Positions 9,866 to 20,338 are shown, counted from the stretch's first letter. The stretch is 64,000 nt of DNA from an uncultured Pelagibacteraceae bacterium (GCA_902636075.1 CACPQM010000002.1:1-64000); one strand, 5' to 3'. Notes: generated by a model from the letters alone, not told the origin. Translations and numbers: made by a program.

Positions 9866-11307
9866 GCTTTTAATACCTCCGGTAAATTAAACAGAATCAT
9901 ATGTTTTTCTTCATTTGTTTTAGCTCTTGCTACAATTTTTAAAATTTTATCAGGATTATCAAAGTTAGTACGTATAATTCTTTCATGAATAGTATCATCG
10001 ATTTGATCACTTATTTTATACTGATGAAATGCTTTTTTGGCGTACATTAATCTCCTAATAACTAGCTCTGTCGATAGCCAGTCCTTTTCTAAGTCTGAAT
10101 ATCCGTTTGGTTGTTTTTGCTTATAAGGATGACACCCAATATCTTCCAATAACCAACTTGGAAATCTCATTTCATGAGATGGTTTAAAACCAAATACAAA
10201 TTGATTCATTTTATATTCACTAACAGGATATTTATAATTAGAACCTGACATATTGATTGTTGTTAACCACCAATTTTCTGGATTTTGAAATTTTTTATAT
10301 TTATCGTTGTATTCAAATGCAATTTTAATTGCAGCTTTGTGAACTTCTGGAAGGAGCCCATCTGATTTTTCCCAAGCTTTTATAACTGGTGCTATCATTT
10401 CAGGCGTAGGATTATCAGTAATTAAATATTTGCATAGTTTTGTAGCAATAAATTCTCTGCAAGAAGGGTGGTTAACTAAATCTTTTATTGCAAGATTAAT
10501 ACCTTTCTTTCCACTTCTGTAAACTTTTCCTAATACTTTTTTCTTACCTGGCTCATGTCTTTCTCTATCAAATGATACATCATGACCATGGTCTCTTCCC
10601 TTTGTCCATTTCGGTCTCCAGCCAGTCATAATTTTAGCAAGTTCTATAACATCCTCCTGAGTGTAGCCTCCATCTGGAGAGATAGTATGAAGCTCCATTA
10701 ATTCTCTAGCATGATTTTCATTTATAGTTGCTGGCTTTTTTTTTCTTTTTCTCCATTCATCTTTTCCACTGATAGATTTTGGTCCAACATTATCCTTATT
10801 ATCAAGATGCATTATCATAGGCCAAGCAAGAGTAGCTTCATTTACCATGGTCTCAAATGTCTTATTCATATTGGATCTTATAAATTCTCTTTGATAAGCT
10901 CCAGTTGAAAAAGAAGACAAAGTTTGAGTATCACTTATTGTAAAATGGTTTCCCCAAAAGTACCATAGCTTTGCAAGAACTGGGTGGTCACTTCTTAAAG
11001 CTTCTGCGTGTCTTATACAAATTTCATTATTTGGCCAAAATTTTTTACCAACATCATTTTCTAGTTGACGTTCTGCTTTTCTAAATCCTTCTGGGTCATT
11101 TTTATATTTTTTTCTTAATGTAGTATTTTCCTCTACTCTCATCGTAATCCAATACTTTCTCATCTCTTTTTCAGACAAGATATATTTTCCTTTCCAGTTG
11201 AACTCAGGAATAGTTTCAACTTGTTTTTGAGCCCAAACTAATGGATCAGATGGAGCTTTCTCATCAGGTTTTAAACCAAAAGCAACTTTTCTAAAAAAGT
11301 TTTTCAT
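9862..11307 (-). CDS. DUF1800 family protein
   Basis: LWYFWGNHFTIS, NENHARELMELHTISPDGGYTQEDVIELAKIMTGW motifs; start/stop overlap with the DUF1501 gene. Confidence 0.85.
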   Translation of the reverse strand: MKNFFRKVAFGLKPDEKAPSDPLVWAQKQVETIPEFNWKGKYILSEKEMRKYWITMRVEENTTLRKKYKNDPEGFRKAERQLENDVGKKFWPNNEICIRHAEALRSDHPVLAKLWYFWGNHFTISDTQTLSSFSTGAYQREFIRSNMNKTFETMVNEATLAWPMIMHLDNKDNVGPKSISGKDEWRKRKKKPATINENHARELMELHTISPDGGYTQEDVIELAKIMTGWRPKWTKGRDHGHDVSFDRERHEPGKKKVLGKVYRSGKKGINLAIKDLVNHPSCREFIATKLCKYLITDNPTPEMIAPVIKAWEKSDGLLPEVHKAAIKIAFEYNDKYKKFQNPENWWLTTINMSGSNYKYPVSEYKMNQFVFGFKPSHEMRFPSWLLEDIGCHPYKQKQPNGYSDLEKDWLSTELVIRRLMYAKKAFHQYKISDQIDDTIHERIIRTNFDNPDKILKIVARAKTNEEKHMILFNLPEVLKA

Positions 11308-11326
11308 CTCTAATAATATAAAAAAA

Positions 11327-12196
11327 TTATTTTACTTTTTCAATATTATGTATATTTGTTAAAGAATTATTAAATTCATTCATATTTTCTCTTCCTGAGA
11401 TTTTTAAAATAACTAAACCAAATATAATGATTAAAGCTAGAGGAATTGCTGTAATTATACTTATATAATCAGCAATTATTATCAAGTATATTGCGTAAAA
11501 AGCTATTGATCTAAAAATTACACCCGACTTAAAGACAGCAATTATAGCTAAAGAATGCTTTATCAAATTAATAAAACTCATCTTGGATGGACCAAAGTAT
11601 CTTGAACCTCTTATTGATGGAGATTTAATTAGATTATTTTCTGTTTTGGCTAATGAACCAGAAAAACTACTCCAAGTTGCTTTCTCTTCAATTAATTTTT
11701 TAACAGTTTCTTTTGTAAGGCAAGTGAAGTTTCCAAATTTTATAAATTTTCCTGTAAATGTATAAGTAATTATTTTGTGCAAAATATAACAGATTTTAAA
11801 AATTAAACCTTCTGATCTTTTTACTCTTTCTCCAACAATACTTTTTTTAGGATTATCCTTAATCTTTTCTACAAAGTTTATTATCTCTTCAGGCCTGTCT
11901 TCTCCGTCACCATCCATTGGAATTACATAGTCAAAATCTTCATTTTCTAAAATATGTTTAAGCCCTGTCGCAATACAACGTGCATGCCCTTTATTATTTC
12001 TCATATTTATTAATTTTAATGATTTAATATTATTTAAATTTTTAGAATCTAATATTGTTTCCTCAGTGGAAGCGTCATTCACTACTATTACTGAAATTTC
12101 TACTTTAAGCTCAGAAATATTAATATTGATTTCTTCAATTAATTTTGAGGCAGATTTAAAGTCATTAAAGACTGGAATAAGAATTATTATTTTCAT
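11327..12196 (-). CDS. Family 2 glycosyltransferase with C-terminal TM helices
   Basis: IILIPVFNDFKSASKLIEEI...VNDASTE...NKGHARCIATGL...PMDGDGEDRPEEI; hydrophobic C-terminal region. Confidence 0.85.
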   Translation of the reverse strand: MKIIILIPVFNDFKSASKLIEEININISELKVEISVIVVNDASTEETILDSKNLNNIKSLKLINMRNNKGHARCIATGLKHILENEDFDYVIPMDGDGEDRPEEIINFVEKIKDNPKKSIVGERVKRSEGLIFKICYILHKIITYTFTGKFIKFGNFTCLTKETVKKLIEEKATWSSFSGSLAKTENNLIKSPSIRGSRYFGPSKMSFINLIKHSLAIIAVFKSGVIFRSIAFYAIYLIIIADYISIITAIPLALIIIFGLVILKISGRENMNEFNNSLTNIHNIEKVK

Positions 12197-12321
12197 TAAC
12201 TTACTGAGCCTATCAGTCTAAATAGAGAGGCAAAAAAACCATAACCCGAGAGTTCAATTAAAACAACAATTCCGATGATGAATAAAAGTCTCTTGTTCTT
12301 TTGGTTTAATTGAAATTTCAT
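12196..12321 (-). CDS. Small (41 aa) single-TM protein, not in the supplied ORF track
   Basis: Minus-strand reading MKFQLNQKNKRLLFIIGIVVLIELSGYGFFASLFRLIGSVS*; ATGA overlap with upstream gene stop and TAATG overlap with downstream GT2 start. Confidence 0.65.
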   Translation of the reverse strand: MKFQLNQKNKRLLFIIGIVVLIELSGYGFFASLFRLIGSVS

Positions 12322-13631
12322 TTATATGTTAAACATTTCATATCTTTGTTACACAATTGGACTTTAGTTGAACTATAAATCCATTTTGGTCTATCTGTAA
12401 GATGGTAAGATATATTTCCTGCAATCCATTCATTACCTTTAATATATTCCATTTTTCCAAGATCCTTACCTTCAGTTTCATAAAAAACTTTAGCCTGCTT
12501 AGCTAAATTTATACCATCAAAATCAGTTCTTTTATCAGTTTGAGAAATTGAAATATAAGAATACAAAATCGGAGATAGTAGGAATAATACCAAAAAGACA
12601 GAGGTAAAAACTCTCATTTTTGCAAAATTAATTTGTGATTTTAAAATATAAACAAATAACAAGCCAAAGCTTATATAAAATGGCGTCATCCACATAGTTC
12701 TTATTTTTACACCCATAGTAAAGGAAGTTAAAAAAATAAATAAAATAGGAATTAAATTAATTGATAGTAAAAACAAAAGCTTTTCGTCATTTAAATTAAT
12801 ACTTATTTTAAATTTTTTAACTAAAACAAAAATCATTAGTAAAAATGGCAATAATATAACAATTTGCTTAGCTAAAAATATCGTAGGATGTTTTATATGG
12901 TTTAAAATACTTGCTTCTTCTGAACCTGTTCTGAGAAGTCCATAAGTAATGGTTATATAATCATTTTCAGTTAACCAAATAATATGTGGTAATAAAATTA
13001 TTATAAAAGGAACGAAAGAAACTAGACATTTAAAATTTAATCTTTTTGTATAAATCATGTAAATTAAAAGTACGTCTATTGCTAAACCTAAATAAATAAA
13101 TAAATATTTTGATAGAAACCCAAGTCCAGCAAATAGACCGAGTAATAACCAATCTAATATTTTATTATTCTTAATTCCTCTCCATAAATAAAAAACTGAA
13201 AGAGACCAGAAAGGAATTAAACAAACATTTACATTAAATTCAGGTGTAGTGAAGTTGTAAAAGTATATTCCTTCCAATAATAAAACAGATAGTAAACAAT
13301 AAATTTTGTTATCAAAAAAATCTTCAGCTAACTTAAAAACTACTAGGAACGAAACTACGATACAGATTTGACTTAACAAATAATAAGCCCAATCTTGGGG
13401 TCCAAAGATTTGGTAAAACATCTCTGATAAAAATGCACTCATTGGTGGATGCTTATTAAACCCCCAGTCTAAATTACTACCCCATGCTAAGGCCTCTATT
13501 GTATCAAGTGGTAAATTGTTATTTGTTAAAGTTGGAACCAATGTCCAGATGAATAAGTGAGCTGTAACAAAAATAAAAAATATATTACTTATATTCTTTT
13601 TATAAATAGCCATTTTCATTAATTTATACAA
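12318..13631 (-). CDS. GT39/ArnT-like membrane glycosyltransferase
   Basis: Multi-TM protein with DTIEALAWGSNLDWGFNKHPPMSAFL near the N-terminus, typical of the PMT_2/ArnT superfamily. Confidence 0.8.
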   Translation of the reverse strand: MYKLMKMAIYKKNISNIFFIFVTAHLFIWTLVPTLTNNNLPLDTIEALAWGSNLDWGFNKHPPMSAFLSEMFYQIFGPQDWAYYLLSQICIVVSFLVVFKLAEDFFDNKIYCLLSVLLLEGIYFYNFTTPEFNVNVCLIPFWSLSVFYLWRGIKNNKILDWLLLGLFAGLGFLSKYLFIYLGLAIDVLLIYMIYTKRLNFKCLVSFVPFIIILLPHIIWLTENDYITITYGLLRTGSEEASILNHIKHPTIFLAKQIVILLPFLLMIFVLVKKFKISINLNDEKLLFLLSINLIPILFIFLTSFTMGVKIRTMWMTPFYISFGLLFVYILKSQINFAKMRVFTSVFLVLFLLSPILYSYISISQTDKRTDFDGINLAKQAKVFYETEGKDLGKMEYIKGNEWIAGNISYHLTDRPKWIYSSTKVQLCNKDMKCLTYK

Positions 13632-13692
13632 TTAATCCATTCTTGACACTCAATAAATGATGAATATATTCACCAAATTCATAAATTTAGAC

Positions 13693-14109
13693 ATGGCAAA
13701 GATCTCTAAAAAATATATCCCAAAAGAAACTGAAAAATATATGTGTGCAAAACATCTTGCGTATTTCAAACAAAAATTAATAGAGTGGAAAAAAGATCTT
13801 AAGAGAACAAATAATGAAGCAATATTTAATGCTTCAATGGATGACAATAGTGCATCAGCGGATATTGTAGATCAAGCAAGCTCCTACACTGAAAAAAATG
13901 TAGAAATGAGAGCAATCAATAGACAAATAAAATTAATTACTAAAATTGATGGTGCTTTAAAAAAAATTCAAGATGGCACTTATGGTTTCTGTGAGGAAAC
14001 AGCAGAACCAATTGGTCTTAAAAGATTAATGGCAAGACCTGTTGCAACTTTATGCATAGCAGCACAAGAGAAACACGAAAAAGAAGAAAAAGTTTACGCT
14101 GATATTTAA
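13693..14109 (+). CDS. dksA: DksA/TraR-family RNA polymerase-binding regulator
   Basis: MDDNSASADIVDQASSYTEKNVEMRAINRQIKLITKIDGALKKIQDGTYGFCEETAEPIGLKRLMARPVATLCIAAQEKHE; start placed at the internal Met MAKISKK. Confidence 0.85.
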   Translation: MAKISKKYIPKETEKYMCAKHLAYFKQKLIEWKKDLKRTNNEAIFNASMDDNSASADIVDQASSYTEKNVEMRAINRQIKLITKIDGALKKIQDGTYGFCEETAEPIGLKRLMARPVATLCIAAQEKHEKEEKVYADI

Positions 14110-14732
14110 GGGTAATCTATTTCAGCATCTTTGTTTAATACTTTAAATCCTTTGATCACAGCGGGACGTTTAGCTATATCAACATACCATCTTGATAATC
14201 CTTTAAAATTTTCTAATCCAATGTCATGTCTTTTATGTCTTGCTATCCAAGACCATGTTGCGATATCTGCAATTGAATACTCTTTACCTGCTAAATAATC
14301 ACTTGCAGAAAGCCTCGCTTCTAAATCTTCATAAAGTTTTCTTGTAATCTTAAAATATCTTTCTTCTCCCCACTCACTTTTGCCTTGATGATAAAAGTGA
14401 AATTGATGATGCTGTCCAATCATTGGGCCGATTAAACCCATTTGAGCCATTAACCATTGATTTATCTCTAACCTATTCTCCTCAGGATAAAACATGTTAC
14501 TTTTTTCACCCAAATACATCAAAATTGCTCCTGACTCGAAGACTGATTTATTATTTTCGTGATCTGTAATTACAGGAATTTTATTAAAAGGACTAATTTT
14601 TTTGAATTCTGGTTTATGTTGTTCTCCTTCGCTTAGATTGACTTTTGATATTTTATACTCAAAATTTATCTCCTCGAGCATAATACTAATTTTCCAGCCA
14701 TTTGGAGTATCGGCAGTAAATAGTTCTATCAC
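14106..14732 (-). CDS. Glutathione S-transferase family protein
   Basis: MIELFTADTPNGWKISIMLEEINFEY...NKIPVITD...ESGAILMYLGEK...YSIADIATWSWI. Confidence 0.9.
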   Translation of the reverse strand: MIELFTADTPNGWKISIMLEEINFEYKISKVNLSEGEQHKPEFKKISPFNKIPVITDHENNKSVFESGAILMYLGEKSNMFYPEENRLEINQWLMAQMGLIGPMIGQHHQFHFYHQGKSEWGEERYFKITRKLYEDLEARLSASDYLAGKEYSIADIATWSWIARHKRHDIGLENFKGLSRWYVDIAKRPAVIKGFKVLNKDAEIDYP

Positions 14733-15744
14733 TACTTTACACCCAATCTATCTTTGATAGTGTTTGATGCTGTTGTAAATTCAAATCTATATTTTTCGTT
14801 TGGTCTTGCGTATTTAAAACAGCCTCTCGCTGCTAAGGCGCCTTCATGAAACCCTGAAAGTATTAGTTTAAGTTTTCCTGGATAGTTGCAGATATCTCCA
14901 ATTGCAAATATGCCTTTCTTATTAGTTTCAAAGTTTTCTGTATTTACTGGAATTGTTTTTTTATCTAAATTAAGACCCCAATCAGCTATTGGACCAAGTT
15001 GCATTATCAAACCAAAGAAACCCAAGGCATAATCTGCTTTTAATATTTTGCTCTCCCCTTTTTCACTTTTAATTTCTATTTCTTCTAAAGATCCATTTCC
15101 TTTAACATCTTTAATTGAGTATTTAGTAAACAGACTAATTATATTTTTTTCACTTAATTCTTTTATTTTTTGAACACTGGCAGGTGCGCCTCTAAATTCA
15201 TCTCTTCTATGGATAAGTAAAACTTTAGAAGTATTAGATAGTTCAATTGCCCAGTCCAGTGCACTATCTCCACCACCAAATATAGCTACAGATTTATCTT
15301 TAAAAATTGTTTTGTCTTTAATTGAATACAAAACAGAAGTTCCATCAAACTTTTCTGCACTTTTTGTAGGAAACTTTCTTGGTTCAAATGATCCAACACC
15401 TCCAGCAATTACAACATTTGGTGTTTGGAATTTTTTTCCACTAGTTGTAGTAACAATCCAATTATCGTTTTTATTTGTAAGTTCTTGAACTCTATCATTT
15501 AAATGAAAATTAAATTTAAATGGTTTGATTTGTTCTATTAAATTATTTGTAAGTTCTTCTCCCGTACACTCTGGAACTGCAGGAATATCATAAATTGGTT
15601 TGTCTGGATAAAGTTCAATACATTGACCACCAATTTTATCCAGGTTATCAACTATTTCACATTTCAATCCAATAATTCCAAGTTGATGTGCACAAAATAA
15701 TCCTGTTGGACCTGCACCGATAATAACAACTTCAGTTTTAATCA

Positions 15745-15745
<1 letters not shown>
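14732..15745 (-). CDS. Ferredoxin/flavodoxin--NADP reductase, TrxR-like type
   Basis: VVIIGAGPTGLFCAHQLG, GGQCIELYP, GGGDSALDWAIEL, FAIGDICNYPGKLKLILSGFHEGALAA; lacks the CxxC of thioredoxin reductase. Confidence 0.85.
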
Positions 15746-16121
<376 letters not shown>

Positions 16122-16142
16122 ATATATCGTAACTAATTGTTA

Positions 16143-16907
16143 CTACGCTCTTCTTGTAGAGTTAGATACTGCACAAGACCAGATAATTAAACCAAATGCG
16201 ATTTTATTAACAAAGTCTGCTAAGTTATAGATAACGTTTAACGCATTACCATCTATTCCACCTGTTAGGTAACCAAAAATGTAACCTAATGGGTAAATAG
16301 CCCAACCTACAGTAACAATCATTCTTAAAGCTCCAAATGCAGTTACTAAAGATTTATTTCCAGATTTAGCAGCAACTTTTCCTGCTTCTCCTGAAAAGAT
16401 TTCATAAAGAATGTAAATCCATCCAGCCATACCGATTATGAAACCTAGTGTAGCGTTGATGAATCCAGCTTCTCCAAGATATCCACCTATTAACATAACT
16501 AGTGAACCAATTAAGATCCTCCAGAATATGTTTGTGTCAACTTTTCGTACTGCTGAAAGAATTAAGTAAAATTCTACTAGCTGTAGTGGCACAGTTATTA
16601 ACCAATCAATGTATCTGTAAACAGTTGGAGTATCACCTGTTTCGATCCATACTGCTCTCATATACATGTAGTGAATAAATGCTATACCTGTTACTAATCC
16701 AGCTACGTTTACTGATTTTCTCCATTGTGAACTGACATTAGCCTGTTCCATGAAGAAAAACGCTGTAGCTGCTAACATACCCATTGATATTAACCAAAAC
16801 GAAATACCTACGAAATCGTCTGTAGCTAAAAAGGCTGTTGCTGCGTTAGCTGCTGTAGTTGCTCCGAAAAGCACTGCTGCTAATGCTAACATTTTCATTG
16901 TCTTCAT
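16143..16907 (-). CDS. Proteorhodopsin, blue-absorbing type
   Basis: RYIDWLITVPLQLVEFYLIL (D97, Q105, E108 in GPR numbering) and FVNKIAFGLIIW (retinal-binding Lys); strong RBS GAGGGAG before MKTMKMLAL. Confidence 0.97.
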   Translation of the reverse strand: MKTMKMLALAAVLFGATTAANAATAFLATDDFVGISFWLISMGMLAATAFFFMEQANVSSQWRKSVNVAGLVTGIAFIHYMYMRAVWIETGDTPTVYRYIDWLITVPLQLVEFYLILSAVRKVDTNIFWRILIGSLVMLIGGYLGEAGFINATLGFIIGMAGWIYILYEIFSGEAGKVAAKSGNKSLVTAFGALRMIVTVGWAIYPLGYIFGYLTGGIDGNALNVIYNLADFVNKIAFGLIIWSCAVSNSTRRA

Positions 16908-16937
16908 AAAAAACTCCCTCATAGTTAGTTTTTTTAT

Positions 16938-16978
16938 TAGTTTAAATTTAAACTACAGACTAATCTAATGATTAGTCT
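16938..16978. promoter_or_regulatory. Two adjacent perfect palindromes upstream of proteorhodopsin
   Basis: TAGTTTAAATTTAAACTA (16938-16955) and AGACTAATC-TAAT-GATTAGTCT (16957-16978). Confidence 0.6.
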
Positions 16979-17122
16979 AAAGTTAGGGGTTAAATAACAA
17001 ATAAAATAAGTTTGTTGAAGAGTTATTTTGAAGCAATAAGTATTGATTTTATTAACTTTATGAAATTAAATACAACCTATTATATAAAATCATTAAAAAA
17101 GTGAGTCAAATAACAAATCACT

Positions 17123-19018
17123 ATGAAAAATAGTTTTGACAAAATTTATCAAGAATCTATTCAAAATCCGGAGGAATTTTGGAAAAATGTATCTGATGAT
17201 GTCTTCTGGTTTAAAAAACCTACAAGGATTTTAAATAAATCTAATCCTCCATTTTATAAATGGTTTGAAGATGGCGTTACAAACACCTGTTACAATGCAA
17301 TTGATGTTCATATTGATAATGGCAACGGTGACAAAACTGCTTTAATCTATGATAGCCCTATAACTAACAGTAAAGCAAAATTTACATATAGTGAATTAAA
17401 AGAAAAAATATCAAAATTTGCTGGAGCGCTAGATAATCAAGGTATTAAAAAAGGTGACAGAGTAATTATCTATATGCCGATGATACCTGAGGCGGTAATA
17501 GCGATGCTTGCTTGTGGAAGAATTGGTGCAATACACTCAGTTGTCTTTGGTGGATTTGCTTCAAATGAGTTAGCAAGCAGGATTGATGATAGTAAAGCAA
17601 AAATTTTAATTACCGCTTCTTGTGGATTTGAGCCTGGACGAACTGTTGAATATAGACCTTTAGTTGATGGAGCATTAAAACTTGCAAAACACAAAGTTGA
17701 AAAAGTAATACTATTTCAAAGGAATGATTATGAAGTAAAACTTAACTCCCCACTTGAAATTAGTTGGGAGGAAGCACTTGTTAATGCCAAAAATAAAGAT
17801 TGTGTTGAAATTGGAGCAAATGAGTTTGCCTACATTTTATATACATCAGGAACCACAGGTATTCCAAAAGGAATAGTTAGAGACGTAGGAGGTCATATAG
17901 TTGCTCTTAAATGGACAATGAAAAACATTTATAATATCGATGAGAATGATGTTTGGTGGTCAGCAAGTGATATTGGTTGGATTGTGGGACACTCATACAT
18001 TGTTTACGCCCCATTGTTTAAAGGATGTACGACAGTTTTATTTGAAGGGAAACCAGTTAGCACTCCTGATGCAGGAGTATTTTGGAGAATAATTTCAGAG
18101 TATAAAATTAAATCTTTGTTTACAGCTCCAACAGCATTTAGAGCTATTAAAAAAGAAGACCCAGAAGGAAATTTTTTTTCTAAATATGATTTAAGTTCTT
18201 TTGAATCTTTATTTCTAGCGGGAGAAAGAGCTGATCCTGACACAATAAAATGGGCTGAAAATCTTTTAAATGTTCCTGTTATAGATCACTGGTGGCAAAC
18301 AGAAACTAGCTGGGCAATAAGTTCAAATTGTACCGGGATAGAAATGCAAAAAACAAAGTATGGTTCAGCATGTAAAGCAGTTCCAGGGTATGATGTTAAA
18401 ATTATTAAACCTGATCATTCAATAGCAAAACCTAATGAGATGGGTGATATAGTTGTTAAATTACCTTTGCCACCAGGCACTTTTCCTACACTTTGGAATG
18501 CTGACAAAAGATATGAAGAAAATTATATGACTAATTATGAGGGTTACTATCAAACTTATGATGCAGGACACATTGATGAAGATGGATATATTTGGATTAT
18601 GTCACGAACCGATGACATTATAAATGTTGCTGGTCATAGATTATCGACAGGTGCGATTGAAGAGGTATTATCTGAACATCAATCAGTTGCAGAGTGTGCT
18701 GTTCTTGGAATTGCGGATAAATTAAAAGGACAATTGCCTATTGGTTTAGTTGTTTTAAAATCTGGTGTTGAAAAAAACAATGAAACTATCTCAAAGGAAT
18801 GTATTAAAATGGTAAGAGATAAAATTGGCCCAGTTGCTGCTTTTAAAGTTGTAATAGTTATAAAAAGATTACCGAAAACAAGATCAGGAAAAATATTGAG
18901 AGGAACTATTCGTAAAATTGCCGACAAGGAAGATTATAAAATGCCAGCAACAATCGATGATCCAGCAATTTTAGAGGAGATTACTCAAAGTTTAATAGAA
19001 AATAAAATTCTGATTTAA
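17123..19018 (+). CDS. prpE: Propionate--CoA ligase / acyl-CoA synthetase
   Basis: AMP-binding motif YTSGTTGIPKGIVRDVGGH; MSRTDDIINVAGHRLSTGAIEE; KTRSGKILRGTIRKIA. Confidence 0.9.
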   Translation: MKNSFDKIYQESIQNPEEFWKNVSDDVFWFKKPTRILNKSNPPFYKWFEDGVTNTCYNAIDVHIDNGNGDKTALIYDSPITNSKAKFTYSELKEKISKFAGALDNQGIKKGDRVIIYMPMIPEAVIAMLACGRIGAIHSVVFGGFASNELASRIDDSKAKILITASCGFEPGRTVEYRPLVDGALKLAKHKVEKVILFQRNDYEVKLNSPLEISWEEALVNAKNKDCVEIGANEFAYILYTSGTTGIPKGIVRDVGGHIVALKWTMKNIYNIDENDVWWSASDIGWIVGHSYIVYAPLFKGCTTVLFEGKPVSTPDAGVFWRIISEYKIKSLFTAPTAFRAIKKEDPEGNFFSKYDLSSFESLFLAGERADPDTIKWAENLLNVPVIDHWWQTETSWAISSNCTGIEMQKTKYGSACKAVPGYDVKIIKPDHSIAKPNEMGDIVVKLPLPPGTFPTLWNADKRYEENYMTNYEGYYQTYDAGHIDEDGYIWIMSRTDDIINVAGHRLSTGAIEEVLSEHQSVAECAVLGIADKLKGQLPIGLVVLKSGVEKNNETISKECIKMVRDKIGPVAAFKVVIVIKRLPKTRSGKILRGTIRKIADKEDYKMPATIDDPAILEEITQSLIENKILI

Positions 19019-19027
19019 TAAATTAGA

Positions 19028-20338
19028 TTAATTATCAAACTTGATGGGCTTACCTGATGCTTCTCCAAGGATTTCTCCATCTTTCATTTTAATTTCTCCA
19101 TTTATGATTGTATAAACTGGAGTTCCCTTAAACTTATGCCCATCGAAAGGTGACCATCCACACTTACTCTCTATTTTTTCGTTTTTGATTTCAATAATTT
19201 TGTTCATATCCACAATTGTAAAGTCGGCATCATAGTTTTCCTTTATATACCCCTTGCCTACAATACCAAAAATTTTCGCTGGATTTTCACAGACGAGTTT
19301 CATAAGCTGAATTAAACTTAGTTTTCCATCATTTACATGGTTCAGCATCACAGGTAATAAGGTCTGAACCCCAGGCATTCCTGAAGGGGTATCTGGATAT
19401 TCTTTGTCTTTATTTATCTTTAGATGAGGAGCGTGATCCGAACCGATAGTATCATTATAATTATTTCTTACCGCATACCACAGCCTGTCGTAATGACTTT
19501 TTTCTCTAATCGGTGGATTCATCTGAGCATAGGTTCCAAGCTTGTCGTAGCAATCTGGAGCAAACATTGTTAAGTGCTGTGGAGTTATTTCAAAAGTTAT
19601 GTCCCCCTTATTCTGAGATAAAAAATCAATCTCCTGTTTAGTAGTAATATGCAAAATATGAGCCTTTTTACCTAATCTTTTTGCAATTTTTACAATCTTT
19701 CTAGTAGATGAAATTGCACATTCTTCATCTCTCCAAATTGGATGAGAATGAACATTGCCTCTCTCTCTTAATTTCTTTCTTAAATTTAAAATATCTTCAT
19801 CTTCTGAGTGAACTGCAACAATTTTAGATGTACTTTCAAATACTTTTTCAATGTCTTCTTCCTTATGAACTAGTAATGTTCCCGTGGACGAGCCTGCAAA
19901 TAATTTTACTCCACAACATCCGTCTAAACCTTTAAGATCTGCTAATTCACTTTGATTAGTTGGAGTTGCTCCAAAATAAAATGCATGATTACAATACATT
20001 CTATTTTTTGCTAAATTTATTTTTCTTTGAAATTCTGCTTTGTTTGTAGTTGCAGGATTAGTATTGGGCATTTCAAATACTGAGGTTATACCTCCAACAA
20101 TTGCTGCTCTACTTCCAGAAGCTAAATCCTCGGTATCTGTTGAACCTGGTTCTCTAAAATGCGTCTGGGTGTCAATACAGCCAGGAAGAACAGTCAGTCC
20201 AGTTGCATCTATTGATTGACTTGAATCTTCATCTAATTTACCAATTTTTACAATCTTACTGTTTTGAATACCTATATCAACATCTTTGAGATCTTTATCA
20301 ATATAACACTTCCCATTTTTGATTATTAGGTCTAACAT
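19028..20338 (-). CDS. pyrC: Dihydroorotase (amidohydrolase family)
   Basis: GCIDTQTHFREPGSTDTEDLASGSRAAIVGGITSVFEMPNTNP; IGSDHAPH. Confidence 0.85.
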   Translation of the reverse strand: MLDLIIKNGKCYIDKDLKDVDIGIQNSKIVKIGKLDEDSSQSIDATGLTVLPGCIDTQTHFREPGSTDTEDLASGSRAAIVGGITSVFEMPNTNPATTNKAEFQRKINLAKNRMYCNHAFYFGATPTNQSELADLKGLDGCCGVKLFAGSSTGTLLVHKEEDIEKVFESTSKIVAVHSEDEDILNLRKKLRERGNVHSHPIWRDEECAISSTRKIVKIAKRLGKKAHILHITTKQEIDFLSQNKGDITFEITPQHLTMFAPDCYDKLGTYAQMNPPIREKSHYDRLWYAVRNNYNDTIGSDHAPHLKINKDKEYPDTPSGMPGVQTLLPVMLNHVNDGKLSLIQLMKLVCENPAKIFGIVGKGYIKENYDADFTIVDMNKIIEIKNEKIESKCGWSPFDGHKFKGTPVYTIINGEIKMKDGEILGEASGKPIKFDN

